Assembly: GCA_963662895.1 (NCBI GenBank)
Contig: OY759981.1
Location: 1,798,001-1,862,000 of the forward strand
Source: GWE2-42-39 sp963662895
GTDB taxonomy: Bacteria; Bacteroidota; Bacteroidia; Bacteroidales; Prolixibacteraceae
DNA: 64,000 nucleotides
Direction: 5' to 3'
Both the position numbers and the translations under genes were made by a program. The notes beneath the pieces were generated by a model that was given only the letters and a program-made list of their open reading frames with translations, was not told the DNA's origin and made no database searches. Shown in pieces: positions 26,004 to 35,367 of this stretch; position 1 is the first letter of the stretch; every line of letters begins with the position of its first letter.

Positions 26004-26798
26004 ATGACTGGTTCCATGAAATACAAACGAATTGTATCACTGGCACCGTCGATTACTGAAACGATTTTTGCCCTGAACCAGGGACACAGGCTTGTCGGGA
26101 TTACCGACCATTGTAATTTTCCGGTGGGAACAAACAGCAAAACACGTATTGGCGGTTTTTCAAACCCGGACGTAGAAATTATTCTGAAGTTACAACCCGA
26201 CCTGATCCTGGCTACCGGCTTGCACCGCCCGGAAAAGCTGGCAGTTTTTCAGGAGAAAAATATAGATATAAAAGCAGTCCGGGCTGAAAAACTTAACGAT
26301 TCGTTTCAGGTAATCAGACAAATTGGTGAATACCTGGAGGTAGCGGAAGAAGCAAATCTGCTGGCATCAAAAGTTCATGAAGAATTTGAAAAACAGGTGA
26401 AGCGGACTATCTGTCTTCAACCATTGAAAGTCTGCTATTTTTGTTCGTTTGATCCGCTCTGTGGATGGAAAAACAAATGCCAGGTAAACGAGTTAATACG
26501 CCTGGCCGGTTGTGAACCGATTCCTTTCAACCCGGAACAGGTAGCTGAAAGTATTCACAAAGCCAACCCTGATCTGATTCTTATTCCTGAAACCAACTCA
26601 GGGCAAAAAGCGGCAAAGCTCCGGGAAATTATCGATTCAAACCCGCTCATCAGGCAAACAAAAGCTTTTCGGAATAAACAGGTCCGGAATGTAGACGGAG
26701 TTCTCCTTTCTCGGCCAGGACCACGGGCTGCCGAAGGTCTTCATTTATTCGTCGAAGCCATTTTCCCAGAACTAAAAAATAAAAATCAGGATACATGA
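26004..26798 (+). CDS. BtuF-like corrinoid-binding protein without signal peptide
   Basis: Class III periplasmic-binding-protein fold of 264 residues (RIVSLAPSITETIFAL at the start, then QPDLILATGLHRPEK and NPDLILIPET). This is typical of the BtuF/FhuD family. The N-terminus MTGSMKYKRIVSL starts straight at the first beta-strand and has no signal peptide or lipobox. It would therefore stay in the cytoplasm unless the real start lies upstream, which the abutting stop at 26003 makes impossible in this frame. The second BtuF gene follows with an ATGA overlap and does have a signal peptide. Cytoplasmic corrinoid binding or trafficking is an inference. An in-frame ATG at 26016 is the alternative start. 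Confidence 0.82.
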   Translation: MTGSMKYKRIVSLAPSITETIFALNQGHRLVGITDHCNFPVGTNSKTRIGGFSNPDVEIILKLQPDLILATGLHRPEKLAVFQEKNIDIKAVRAEKLNDSFQVIRQIGEYLEVAEEANLLASKVHEEFEKQVKRTICLQPLKVCYFCSFDPLCGWKNKCQVNELIRLAGCEPIPFNPEQVAESIHKANPDLILIPETNSGQKAAKLREIIDSNPLIRQTKAFRNKQVRNVDGVLLSRPGPRAAEGLHLFVEAIFPELKNKNQDT

Positions 26799-27604
26799 AA
26801 CGGTATATCTTATTATTCGCGGTATTGTTTGCATTTGTTCTGAATGCCTCTGCTCAAAAACGCATTATTTCACTTGCTCCTTCACTTACAAAAAGTATTT
26901 ATCAGCTAGGAGCCGGCGATCAGTTGGTCGGCTTTACCAGCTTTTGTGTAAATCCGACCCACAATAAAGTTGAAGTAGTCGCCAGCGCTGTAACGGTAAA
27001 TCTTGAAAAAGTAATCAGTTTACAACCCGATCTGGTGGTGGCTTCATCGCTTACCAATCCGGAAACACTGAAAAAACTGAACCAGTTGGGTATCAAAACA
27101 GCCATGTTCCCTTATCCGAATTCGTTCGATGAAATTTGCAGTTACTTTATCGAAATAGGGAAACTTACCGGGCACGAGGGAAAAGCAAGAGAAATAGTAA
27201 CACAATCGCAGCAGGAACTCGAAGAAATACGACAGCAAAGGCAAAATACGTCAAAACCTTCCGTTTTTATTGAAATTGGAGCAAAGCCCTTGTTTGGTGC
27301 TGCCTGTAATACTTTTCTCGATGACTATATTACGTTTGCCGGCGGGACTAACATCCTGAAAGACCAAAAACAGGGAAGCGTTACCCGCGAAAGCATTTTA
27401 CTCAGTAACCCCGATTATATCATCCTGTCGCGTATGGGTGGTTTTACCGGCGATGAAGAATACAAAACATGGATGAATTATAACGAATTGAAAGTTGCCA
27501 AAAACAGGCACGTTTACAAGATCACATCGGAAGACATGTGCAGTCCTACTCCATCCCAGTTTATCGAGGTACTTCAGGAAATAATTGATTTAATGGATCA
27601 TTAA
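26795..27604 (+). CDS. btuF: Periplasmic cobalamin-binding protein
   Basis: Solute-binding protein of 269 residues with a signal peptide (residues 1-20, LLFAVLFAFVLNASAQ) and the BtuF/FhuD fold (RIISLAPSLTKSIYQLGAGD, then LQPDLVVASSLTNPETL). It delivers corrinoid from the outer-membrane receptor to the BtuCD permease. It overlaps the preceding gene by 4 bp and is followed by the adenosyltransferase gene 10 bp later. It is the conventional BtuF of the operon, and the preceding gene is its signal-less paralogue. Confidence 0.88.
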   Translation: MKRYILLFAVLFAFVLNASAQKRIISLAPSLTKSIYQLGAGDQLVGFTSFCVNPTHNKVEVVASAVTVNLEKVISLQPDLVVASSLTNPETLKKLNQLGIKTAMFPYPNSFDEICSYFIEIGKLTGHEGKAREIVTQSQQELEEIRQQRQNTSKPSVFIEIGAKPLFGAACNTFLDDYITFAGGTNILKDQKQGSVTRESILLSNPDYIILSRMGGFTGDEEYKTWMNYNELKVAKNRHVYKITSEDMCSPTPSQFIEVLQEIIDLMDH

Positions 27605-27614
27605 AACTCTAAAG

Positions 27615-28142
27615 ATGGAACAAGGATTAATTCATATTTACACTGGCGAAGGAAAAGGAAAAACCACCTGCGCCGTTGGCCTGGCAACCCGCGCTTTGGG
27701 ACACGGATTAAAAGTTTATTATGCCCATTTTATGAAACGCCCCGATTTGTATGGTTACAACGAAATTCAAAGTCTTGAAAAACTGGGAGCTACCATTTTG
27801 CCGTTTACCAGTGGGCATCCTTTTTGTGACCGGTCAATTACCAAAGAAATGCTGGTAAAAGAGATGAATGAGGCAATGGCCCGTCTTTCCGGCATTTTAC
27901 AAGCCGATCCTCCTGATTTGCTGATTATGGACGAGATACTGATTACCATTCGTGACGGTTTTTTTCCTGAAGAAGAACTGATTGAATTTATGAAGAAGAA
28001 ACCGCAGCAAACTGAACTGGTACTGACCGGAAGAGGCGCTACCGGAAAAATAATAGAACAGGCCGATTACGTAAGCAGGCTGGAAAAAGTTAAGCATCCG
28101 TTTGATCAGGGTATTCCAGCCCGGGAAGGTATTGAATTTTAA
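27615..28142 (+). CDS. cobO: Cob(I)yrinic acid a,c-diamide adenosyltransferase
   Basis: ATP:corrinoid adenosyltransferase of the CobA/CobO/BtuR type (175 residues). The P-loop GEGKGKTTCAVGLATRA lies at residues 8-24, and the conserved MDEILITIRDG and ELVLTGRGA segments follow. It transfers the adenosyl group of ATP to the cobalt of salvaged corrinoids. Its product is the riboswitch ligand, so the operon closes a feedback loop. The enzyme is full length and sits between btuF and btuC. Confidence 0.95.
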   Translation: MEQGLIHIYTGEGKGKTTCAVGLATRALGHGLKVYYAHFMKRPDLYGYNEIQSLEKLGATILPFTSGHPFCDRSITKEMLVKEMNEAMARLSGILQADPPDLLIMDEILITIRDGFFPEEELIEFMKKKPQQTELVLTGRGATGKIIEQADYVSRLEKVKHPFDQGIPAREGIEF

Positions 28143-28149
28143 TTTTTTA

Positions 28150-29172
28150 ATGATGAGGCCTATACTTGTTCGCCGTGCCTTTTGGCTGCTCATTTTTTTT
28201 GTACTGGTGGTTGTGGCAGTAATCGTTTCGCTTGGTTCCGGAGAAATGAATATCCCCTTTTCGGATATATTTCATATTTTGTCCGGGAACGGAACCGGTA
28301 TTGAAAACACGGTTCTAATGCAGGTACGGTTGCCGCGGATCATTCTCGGGTTGGCCGTTGGCGGGGCATTGAGCCTTTCAGGAGTTATTTTGCAAGGTAT
28401 TTTCCGTAATCCGCTGGTTGAGCCGTACACCCTGGGTATTTCGGGAGGGGCTTCGGTGGGTGTTGCCCTGGCCATTGTTTTGCAATTGCAGCAAACACTG
28501 GGGACTTACGTGTTACCCCTGAGCGGTTTTCTGGGCTCGATTGCCGTTATTGCTACGGTATACATCATCAGCAGCCGGGGGCGGATGGTAAAAATTCAAA
28601 GTATGCTGTTAACCGGGGTCATGATCAGCTTTGTGGCTTCGTCGGTTATGATGATGCTCATGTCGCTGTCCAGTGCCGAGAACCTGCACGGAATTGTATT
28701 CTGGATCATGGGCTCGCTTGATGAGCCCAATGCAGCATTGATACGCCTTACCGTTTTGGCATCATTGATCTCCCTGGTACTTTCATACCTGTTTGTCCGT
28801 CCGCTCAATGCACTCCGGCTGGGCGAAGAAAAAGCAAAAAACCTGGGGATCAATACCGATGTTTCGGTGCGCCTGCTATTTCTGATTGCCTCGGTTTTAG
28901 CCGGGGTCTGTGTTTCAGTGGCCGGGGTTATTGGGTTCGTAGGACTAATTATCCCTTTGCTCATCCGCTTACTGGTTGGTTCCGATTTTCGCATTTTACT
29001 GATCGCTTCGTACCTGCTGGGGGGCGCTTTTCTGGTGTCGTCGGATGTGCTTGCCCGGACTATCATTTCTCCTAACGAATTACCGATCGGGGTAATTTCA
29101 GGAATTATTGGCGGACTATTATTCATCCTGATTATGGGAAGAAAGAACACCGGTTCTTCAATACGTCTTTAA
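28150..29172 (+). CDS. btuC: Cobalamin/iron-siderophore-type ABC permease
   Basis: FecCD/BtuC permease (about 340 residues, 9-10 membrane segments) with the family blocks VRLPRIILGLAVGGALSLSG, QGIFRNPLVEPYTLGISGGA and LGINTDVSVRL. The open frame starts at 28102 inside cobO, but MMRPILVRRAFW at 28150 is the likely start because the 16 upstream codons overlap cobO and add no membrane helix. The cobalamin assignment rests on the riboswitch, the two BtuF genes and the adenosyltransferase, because the family also carries siderophores. The ATPase follows 12 bp later. Confidence 0.9.
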   Translation: MMRPILVRRAFWLLIFFVLVVVAVIVSLGSGEMNIPFSDIFHILSGNGTGIENTVLMQVRLPRIILGLAVGGALSLSGVILQGIFRNPLVEPYTLGISGGASVGVALAIVLQLQQTLGTYVLPLSGFLGSIAVIATVYIISSRGRMVKIQSMLLTGVMISFVASSVMMMLMSLSSAENLHGIVFWIMGSLDEPNAALIRLTVLASLISLVLSYLFVRPLNALRLGEEKAKNLGINTDVSVRLLFLIASVLAGVCVSVAGVIGFVGLIIPLLIRLLVGSDFRILLIASYLLGGAFLVSSDVLARTIISPNELPIGVISGIIGGLLFILIMGRKNTGSSIRL

Positions 29173-29184
29173 AACCACTGATTC

Positions 29185-29970
29185 ATGAACATTCTTGAAC
29201 TTACAAATTTTAGTTGCGGTTACCCGGGGTTTCATCTCAATAATATTTCTTTTCAGCTTGAAAAAGGAAGAATGGCAGGGATTATCGGTCCCAACGGATC
29301 GGGGAAAACCACGCTTTTTAAAGGAATAACCGGTATTCTCCCGTGCCGGGAAGGAGAAATCAGGCTGAACGGGAAAAACATAAAAAGCTATTCGTCGAAA
29401 GAAAAAGCCCGGCTCATTGCTGTGGTTAGCCAGTTTGTTGAAACCGGGAATATGACTGTGGAAGAATATGTGCTGATGGGCCGTATTCCATACTCAAAAG
29501 GATTTAAATTGTTTGAAAAACAGGACGATCTGGAATTGGCTGATTATTACATGAAGTTGGTAAACATCAGCAAACACCGGGATAAGCTGATGACGGAATT
29601 AAGTGGTGGCGAACAGCAACTGGCCGGCATTGCCCGCGCCCTGACCCAGCAACCACAATTGCTTCTGCTTGACGAACCCACCTCGCATCTCGATATCAGT
29701 CACCAGGTACAAATATTAAATCTCATCCGAAGGTTAAACCAGTCACTGGGCATTACCGTGCTGCTGGTTATCCACGACCTGAACCTGGCCGGCGAATATT
29801 GCGATGAACTCATCTTGTTTGAAGACGGTCGGGTACACACAAAGGGAAAACCGGAAGAAGTTCTTACCTATACCAACATCGAAAACGTTTACAACACGCT
29901 GGTTGTAACCGGTAATAACCCGGTTTCCGGGAAGCCGGTGATATTCCTGGTAAGCGAATCAGTATCATAG
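29185..29970 (+). CDS. btuD: Cobalamin ABC transporter ATP-binding protein
   Basis: ABC ATPase (261 residues) with Walker A GPNGSGKTTLF (about 35-45), Q-loop, signature LSGGEQQLAGIARAL, Walker B LLLLDEPTSHLD and the switch histidine (LLVIHDLNLAG). It belongs to the FecE/BtuD group and powers the adjacent permease. It is the last gene of the riboswitch operon. The convergent cupin gene ends 8 bp after its stop. Confidence 0.93.
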   Translation: MNILELTNFSCGYPGFHLNNISFQLEKGRMAGIIGPNGSGKTTLFKGITGILPCREGEIRLNGKNIKSYSSKEKARLIAVVSQFVETGNMTVEEYVLMGRIPYSKGFKLFEKQDDLELADYYMKLVNISKHRDKLMTELSGGEQQLAGIARALTQQPQLLLLDEPTSHLDISHQVQILNLIRRLNQSLGITVLLVIHDLNLAGEYCDELILFEDGRVHTKGKPEEVLTYTNIENVYNTLVVTGNNPVSGKPVIFLVSESVS

Positions 29971-29978
29971 TTTAGGCA

Positions 29979-30320
29979 TTAGAAGTACACCGCCAGCCAT
30001 ATTGTTTTCCGGTCTGACGCAGTCCATTTTACACGATGTTTTTGGTGCGGTTTCAGAAAAAGAAAATCATTTTTGCCGAGCCGGGTTTCTGTGCCATCGT
30101 CAAATTCAATAATAGCTTCGCCTTCAATAATCATTACCCATTCGCTTTTCTCCTGATCGTACCAGCCTGTTTCGGGCGATGATTGCCCGTGTGAAATAAT
30201 CCGTTCAATTTTTAGCTGTCCGGTGTCAACAATATCCTGAAAAATTTCTTCGTCAACCTGTTCCGGGATCAGACTTAGAAAGTTGGAGAAATGTATGGGT
30301 TCATTTTTTCGCATATTCAT
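29979..30320 (-). CDS. Small cupin protein
   Basis: Single-domain cupin of 113 residues (WVMIIEGEAIIEFDDG, then LGKNDFLFLKPHQKHRVKW). The beta-barrel can bind a metal or a small ligand, but the reaction is not deducible. Its ATG overlaps the stop of the AraC-type regulator by 4 bp (ATGA), so the two are translationally coupled. The cupin may be a target or a sensor partner of that regulator. It is convergent with the cobalamin operon. Confidence 0.85.
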   Translation of the reverse strand: MNMRKNEPIHFSNFLSLIPEQVDEEIFQDIVDTGQLKIERIISHGQSSPETGWYDQEKSEWVMIIEGEAIIEFDDGTETRLGKNDFLFLKPHQKHRVKWTASDRKTIWLAVYF

Positions 30321-31498
30321 AAATTATTTTTCTGTTTTTCATTTTTTTGTATGACACGCATGTTCCCCGGCTTTTTGTTTCTTCGGATATACCCGCTTGG
30401 CGTTTCTCCGGTTATTTCTTTAAATACCCGGTAAAAAGTCGATCGTGCTTTAAATCCTGATTGGTTAATAACAGACTCAATAACATAGTTCTCCGGCATT
30501 TTAGACAGAAGCATTTTACTTTTTTCAACCCGGTATTGATTGATGAATATATAAAAGTTATCGTAACCTGCATCTTTTATATACTGGGTTAATTTAGTTT
30601 TTGAAATTTTCAGTTTGTTAGCTGCTTCCTGTAATGAAATATCTGGAATAAGATAAAGTTTATCTTTTTTGAAACGGTCCAGTATCGATTGATTTTCAAT
30701 ATTTATACTGCTATTATTCACAACCGAAGTATTATTAATAACGGGTTCGTGGGGCATAATACCTGCAAGATCTTTTTGTTGCATTGCATGAATAAAAAAG
30801 AAAAAGGCATACAATACAAGAAAAAGAAATGCCAGTGGGTACATGAACGAAAGGTGATATATCCCAACCAGGGCAAACCCTTCAAAAAATCCCTGAAGAA
30901 TAATAATAACAACAACCCATTTAATCCAAACAACATTATAATGGGAAATAAAAGAGTCGTTATTTTTTATGGAGTAAATATATTTTCTATACAGTTTGTA
31001 GATAAGAAAAGAATACAGGATTGCCTGTAAATAAGAAATTATACGACATGGAATTGCCAGGATATTGTGATAAAAATTATCATCCCAAACCATTTGTATT
31101 GTCGATTTTAAGGTTTCGTTGCTTTGTCCCACAATTTCTGCGGCATGACCGGGAACAATTATAATTGTCAGGATTGTATTTACAAAAAAGGGAATAAAAT
31201 GCCATAAGTCGTTTCCTGCTACTATTTTATTTTCACGGGATAATTTCTGAATATACAAATAAGTCAATGGAATCAATGTTACTTTGATTGGTCCTGTAAG
31301 GTAAGCAGTCCAGGAAATATCAATATGAAACATGAGCAAAGCAGGCCCCAACGATAATATCCCCCTCAATAAGAAGGAGATATACATGTAAAATAGCCCC
31401 TTGCGATGTTGTACCTTGCTTATAACAAAAAGCAGTACCGCAAAAGCAGTATATATAATCAGTAAAATAGCGAAGAAAAATGCAGCTTTTGAATTCAT
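30317..31498 (-). CDS. Membrane-anchored AraC-family regulator
   Basis: Regulator of 393 residues. About seven membrane segments (residues 1-245, for example AAFFFAILLIIYTAFAVL and WVVVIIILQGFFEGFALV) precede a cytoplasmic C-terminal AraC helix-turn-helix domain (about 285-385: SLQEAANKLKISKTKLTQYI, then SGFKARSTFYRVFKEITGE). Bacteroidota have many such 7TM-AraC regulators, thought to sense membrane or external cues. The downstream cupin gene is coupled by overlap. Confidence 0.9.
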   Translation of the reverse strand: MNSKAAFFFAILLIIYTAFAVLLFVISKVQHRKGLFYMYISFLLRGILSLGPALLMFHIDISWTAYLTGPIKVTLIPLTYLYIQKLSRENKIVAGNDLWHFIPFFVNTILTIIIVPGHAAEIVGQSNETLKSTIQMVWDDNFYHNILAIPCRIISYLQAILYSFLIYKLYRKYIYSIKNNDSFISHYNVVWIKWVVVIIILQGFFEGFALVGIYHLSFMYPLAFLFLVLYAFFFFIHAMQQKDLAGIMPHEPVINNTSVVNNSSINIENQSILDRFKKDKLYLIPDISLQEAANKLKISKTKLTQYIKDAGYDNFYIFINQYRVEKSKMLLSKMPENYVIESVINQSGFKARSTFYRVFKEITGETPSGYIRRNKKPGNMRVIQKNEKQKNNL

Positions 31499-31915
31499 TT
31501 AAAAAGTAAACTTGTTGAATACAAAAATGAAATAATAGCAACAGAAATCAAATTTTGCTTTGACTGATTTAGAAGGAAAACCAAATTTTTTTGATTTTAT
31601 CCCCCAATCGCAGGGGAGGAATCAGAAAAATCGATCCGGTTCCCCCTGGAGTTAGGGTAAAACGGATGGATTTCTCGTTTTTGAAGGAATTTGTCAGAGT
31701 AGAACAAAATACGGGACAAAAGATTCTTACTTCAACCGAAAGATAATATTATGGATCGTTTTGAAAATAATATTTTTTGTATTGACATTCAGACTTTTAT
31801 CGCTCTTTATTCTTGTTTAGTGAGACATATTTATCATTCTATGGGACATCAATAAGTTGCAATTCCGGTTTGTCTTTTATCATTTTACAGGTAAAAAAGC
31901 AAAATCTAAAGAGTT
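31499..31915. other. Intergenic region between divergent AraC-type and DUF3089 genes
   Basis: A 417-bp AT-rich gap between divergent genes. No gene, strong hairpin or full -33/-7 pair was found. A TATTTTTTG run at 31770-31778 resembles a -7 element with one extra base and could serve the plus-strand lipoprotein gene. Confidence 0.45.
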
Positions 31916-32902
31916 ATGAAAAATCTGGAAACTATTTATCTATTGTTTATCTTTCTTCCTGTAGTATTAATATCCTGTTCCAAAGATGATCCGGAAGATG
32001 TTGTAGAAAGTATCAACTATGGAGGCCCATCTAATTGGGTGTCGTTGCCTGAAGCCGGAAAGGAAGTCGATGTATTTTATGTGTATCCGACTGTAAGTTC
32101 CAATGCTTCCGGTTCAATGGATATTACCGATGAAGATGAACGGGCTCTGGCACAAGGTATTTTTAAGGCACAGGCCAGTGTTTTTGAGTCGGAAACCAAT
32201 GTGTTTGCCCCTTACTACCGGCAAATGAGCACACAGGTACAAATGCCTGACGATCCGGATGCTCTGGCTACCGATACCGAAGAATTTAAACAGGGAGCAG
32301 TAGATGTACAAGATGCCTTCGATTATTTTATTGAGCATTTGAATAATGGGCGTCCGTTTATTATTGCCGGGCACAGTCAGGGTACCATGGCATTAATAGA
32401 ACTGATTAAGAATCGCTTTTGTAATGATGAAGCACTTCGCAACCGTCTTGTTGCTGCTTATTTAATTGGCTATACAGTAACCAATTCCGACTTGGAAACA
32501 GCAGGTCTTAGCGCGGCACAGCAGGCCGATGATTTGGGCGTGGTAATTACTTATAATACCCAGTCTCCCTCTTCTGTTGGAGGTCCCATGCTATTATCCG
32601 GAGCAAATTGTATCAATCCTTTAAACTGGACAACAGATGCAACCAAGGCCGATGCCTCTGAAAATCTTGGGGCCGTATTTTTTGACGATTCGACCGGAGA
32701 GTTTCAACGGGAAGTACTACATTATTGCGATGCACAAATAGATTTGGAAACAGGTGCACTTATGACAAATATTCCTGATAAACTTGAAATAGGGCCTTAT
32801 TCTGAAGGGGTATATCATCGTTTCGATTATGCTTTATGGTACCGGAACCTGGAAGAAAATGTTAAAGTCCGGATTAATACTTTCTTAAGTAACAATGAAT
32901 AG
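31916..32902 (+). CDS. DUF3089 lipoprotein, alpha/beta-hydrolase-like
   Basis: Protein of 328 residues with a lipoprotein signal (VVLISC, then SKDDPEDV, suggesting surface export) and a DUF3089 body. The nucleophile-elbow motif GHSQGT lies near residue 157, and the family motif VDVFYVYPTV near residue 50. The catalytic acid and histidine cannot be assigned with certainty (YHRFDYALWYRNL near the C-terminus may supply the His). It is likely an esterase-type hydrolase at the cell surface. The substrate is unknown and the gene seems monocistronic. Confidence 0.85.
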   Translation: MKNLETIYLLFIFLPVVLISCSKDDPEDVVESINYGGPSNWVSLPEAGKEVDVFYVYPTVSSNASGSMDITDEDERALAQGIFKAQASVFESETNVFAPYYRQMSTQVQMPDDPDALATDTEEFKQGAVDVQDAFDYFIEHLNNGRPFIIAGHSQGTMALIELIKNRFCNDEALRNRLVAAYLIGYTVTNSDLETAGLSAAQQADDLGVVITYNTQSPSSVGGPMLLSGANCINPLNWTTDATKADASENLGAVFFDDSTGEFQREVLHYCDAQIDLETGALMTNIPDKLEIGPYSEGVYHRFDYALWYRNLEENVKVRINTFLSNNE

Positions 32903-32910
32903 AAAGGGGA

Positions 32911-35307
32911 TCATTTTCCAAGTACTTCGAACTTTCGGTTAATTATTTCCCCGTTTTCATCAACCAGGGTAAGTGTATGAATGCCAATCCCTGCCGTTAC
33001 TTCCATCTGATGAATATCGGTGGTGCTTCCCAGGTATTCGTTATCAAGGTGCCAGTGAATGGTAGCACCGGCCTGACGATGGGCGGCTACGAAAAGTGTT
33101 TTTTCTGTTTTGCCTCCAAAACCGAGTGGAATAAAAATTTTCGTGCCTGGTTCAGGGTAAATCAAATCCATCGCTTTTTCTTCTTTTGCCCCGCATCCCG
33201 GGGCAAAAGGCGGCAATGTCCTGTAATATGGGTTTTTCGACTTATAATACCATTCCATTACCGGGGGAAGTACCAGCCAGGGTTTTGTCACCATGTCTGC
33301 CACCCGGTAGCAGTCGCTGTTAACGCGGTAATGTTCAGTTTTGTCGAGATGAACCAGTTGATGGTACGGGCAAAGCGGCGTTTTTACGCCGTTGCGGGCA
33401 GTCCATATCGTGTCGACATGATTGCAGACAGGAGAAGCCTGGTAACCGCTTTCGTGGCAAACCGGCAGACGGATCAAATCATCATAAGGAGTTTCGAACC
33501 AGCCGTCAGTAGGTAATAATTTAAAAATATCGAAAAGAATGGGTGCAGCCGCCCGGGCCCCGGTTAGTCCGGGGCGTCCTTCCCCGTCGGCATTACCCAC
33601 CCAAACGGCGACCACATAGCCGGGATTAATGCCTACCGACCAGGCATCGCGGTGTCCGTAGCTCGTACCGGTTTTCCATGCTATTTTTTTCGACGAGTCG
33701 TATACCTGCCAGTTGGTTCCTTCCAGAGGACGGTCCATTTGGGTAAGAGCTTCAAAAGTCAGCCAGCCTGGCCCTGCCCCAAGGATGGAAGAAAAACTTT
33801 TTTCCGAAGCCTCTTTCTCTGTTCCCGAAATATAAGTTGCCGGGTGAAAGCCGGCAGCATCGTATTGCGATTGTAATTTACTGAAGTGGTTCAGTTGACG
33901 TGCCATTCCGCTATATGCTCCAGCCAAATCCCATAACGTAACTTCGGCTCCTCCCAGGATCAGTGATAAACCATAATGATCAGCCGGTTTGTTGATGGTT
34001 GAGAACCGGAGTTTTTGCAACAGAAGCAGGAACCGTTCAACGCCGTAATCCTGTAACATACGTACTGCCGGGACGTTGAGCGAACGGGCCAGCGCATTGT
34101 CGGCAGGAACAGCGCCATCGTATTTCTTATCAAAGTTTTCCGGGCTGAACCCTGAAATGCGGGTTGGTATATCAGGCAGTAAAGTTTTCGGAAGCAGAAG
34201 CCCGTCTTTTTGCATCGATGCGTATAAAAAGGGCTTCAAAATACTGCCTGAACTTCGCGGGGCAGTAATAATATCTACCTGTGTCCCGTTTTCATCTCCT
34301 TCACCTGAAGTATTTCCCACATAAGCAAGCACATTGCCGGTCTCTACTTCAATAACCAGGGCTGCAGCGTTTTCAATTTCATTTTTGGCCAGTATCCGGT
34401 GATGCGTTCCAACAACCTGTTCCACGCGCTTCTGCAGGTCTGTTTTAACAGTTGAGTGAATCCGCTGTTGGGCATATCCGTCTTTTATTGCACGGTTGAG
34501 CAGATGAGGCGTAAGTTGAGGCAATGGTTTGGGTTCGCCGGGTAGTGGTTCCAACTGTGCCAATTCGCAGGTAAGATGGTCAATCACTCCTTTTTGTTGT
34601 AACTTTTCGATAAGCCGGTTTCGTTTTTTTAGCAGTTTTTCCTGGTTTCTCCCGGGATAAATAAGGGCCGGGGCATTAGGAAGAACAGCCAGTGTTGCTG
34701 CCTCGGCCCACGAAAGCAGGTCCGGTGAACGGCCAAAATAACGCCACGAAGCAGCCTCCAGCCCAACCACGTTACCGCCAAACGGGGCATGGGAAGCATA
34801 CAGGTTCAGTATTTCTTTTTTACTGAAACGAAGTTCCAGGCGGAGCGCCAGCACAAATTCAATGAGCTTTTGGCTTATGGTTCGCGGTTTGTTTTTCCGC
34901 GCCATGCGGACCACCTGTAAAGAAATTGTACTTCCCCCGCGAACGACTCTTCCGGCTTTCAGGTTTTGCACAATGGCTTTCAGCACTGAGAACGGGTTAA
35001 TGCCCGGGTGCCGGTAAAAATATTCATCTTCGAAATAAAGAAGGGCTTTTTCAAAACGAAAAGGGACACTGTCGCACTCGGGAAAGCGCCATTGCCCGTC
35101 AGATGCTATCCGGGCTGCCATCAGTTGCCCGCCGGCTGCGTTTAAAACCGTGCTGTACGGGTCGTTAAACAATGGTTTCGGCAAACAAAACCAGAACCAC
35201 AGCAACAATAGCAAAACGAAAGCTGCGAAAAACCACTTCCGCATTGTTTTGCCTTGTTGTCCCGAAAGTATCTCTAACCCAAAAAATTTCATGTGCCCTG
35301 CTGACAA
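32911..35307 (-). CDS. pbpC: Penicillin-binding protein 1C (bifunctional peptidoglycan synthase)
   Basis: Class A PBP of up to 798 residues. It has a membrane anchor (WFFAAFVLLLLLWFWF), a GT51 transglycosylase domain (EDEYFYRHPGINPFS, RGGSTISLQVVRM) and a transpeptidase domain with SxxK (SILK in PRSSGSILKPFLY), SLN and KTG (KTGTSYGHRDAWSVG). A C-terminal BiPBP_C domain (about 700-798) is typical of PBP1C. It polymerises and crosslinks peptidoglycan in the periplasm. PBP1C genes often pair with a large alpha-2-macroglobulin gene, and none is adjacent here. ATGs at 35292 and 35244 are alternative starts, the last lying directly before the anchor. Confidence 0.95.
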   Translation of the reverse strand: MSAGHMKFFGLEILSGQQGKTMRKWFFAAFVLLLLLWFWFCLPKPLFNDPYSTVLNAAGGQLMAARIASDGQWRFPECDSVPFRFEKALLYFEDEYFYRHPGINPFSVLKAIVQNLKAGRVVRGGSTISLQVVRMARKNKPRTISQKLIEFVLALRLELRFSKKEILNLYASHAPFGGNVVGLEAASWRYFGRSPDLLSWAEAATLAVLPNAPALIYPGRNQEKLLKKRNRLIEKLQQKGVIDHLTCELAQLEPLPGEPKPLPQLTPHLLNRAIKDGYAQQRIHSTVKTDLQKRVEQVVGTHHRILAKNEIENAAALVIEVETGNVLAYVGNTSGEGDENGTQVDIITAPRSSGSILKPFLYASMQKDGLLLPKTLLPDIPTRISGFSPENFDKKYDGAVPADNALARSLNVPAVRMLQDYGVERFLLLLQKLRFSTINKPADHYGLSLILGGAEVTLWDLAGAYSGMARQLNHFSKLQSQYDAAGFHPATYISGTEKEASEKSFSSILGAGPGWLTFEALTQMDRPLEGTNWQVYDSSKKIAWKTGTSYGHRDAWSVGINPGYVVAVWVGNADGEGRPGLTGARAAAPILFDIFKLLPTDGWFETPYDDLIRLPVCHESGYQASPVCNHVDTIWTARNGVKTPLCPYHQLVHLDKTEHYRVNSDCYRVADMVTKPWLVLPPVMEWYYKSKNPYYRTLPPFAPGCGAKEEKAMDLIYPEPGTKIFIPLGFGGKTEKTLFVAAHRQAGATIHWHLDNEYLGSTTDIHQMEVTAGIGIHTLTLVDENGEIINRKFEVLGK

Positions 35308-35367
35308 AATTTGCTTCTTATCCTAACCTCGTGCACTCAGAATGGCAGTATTATCGTTAACCCGGTT

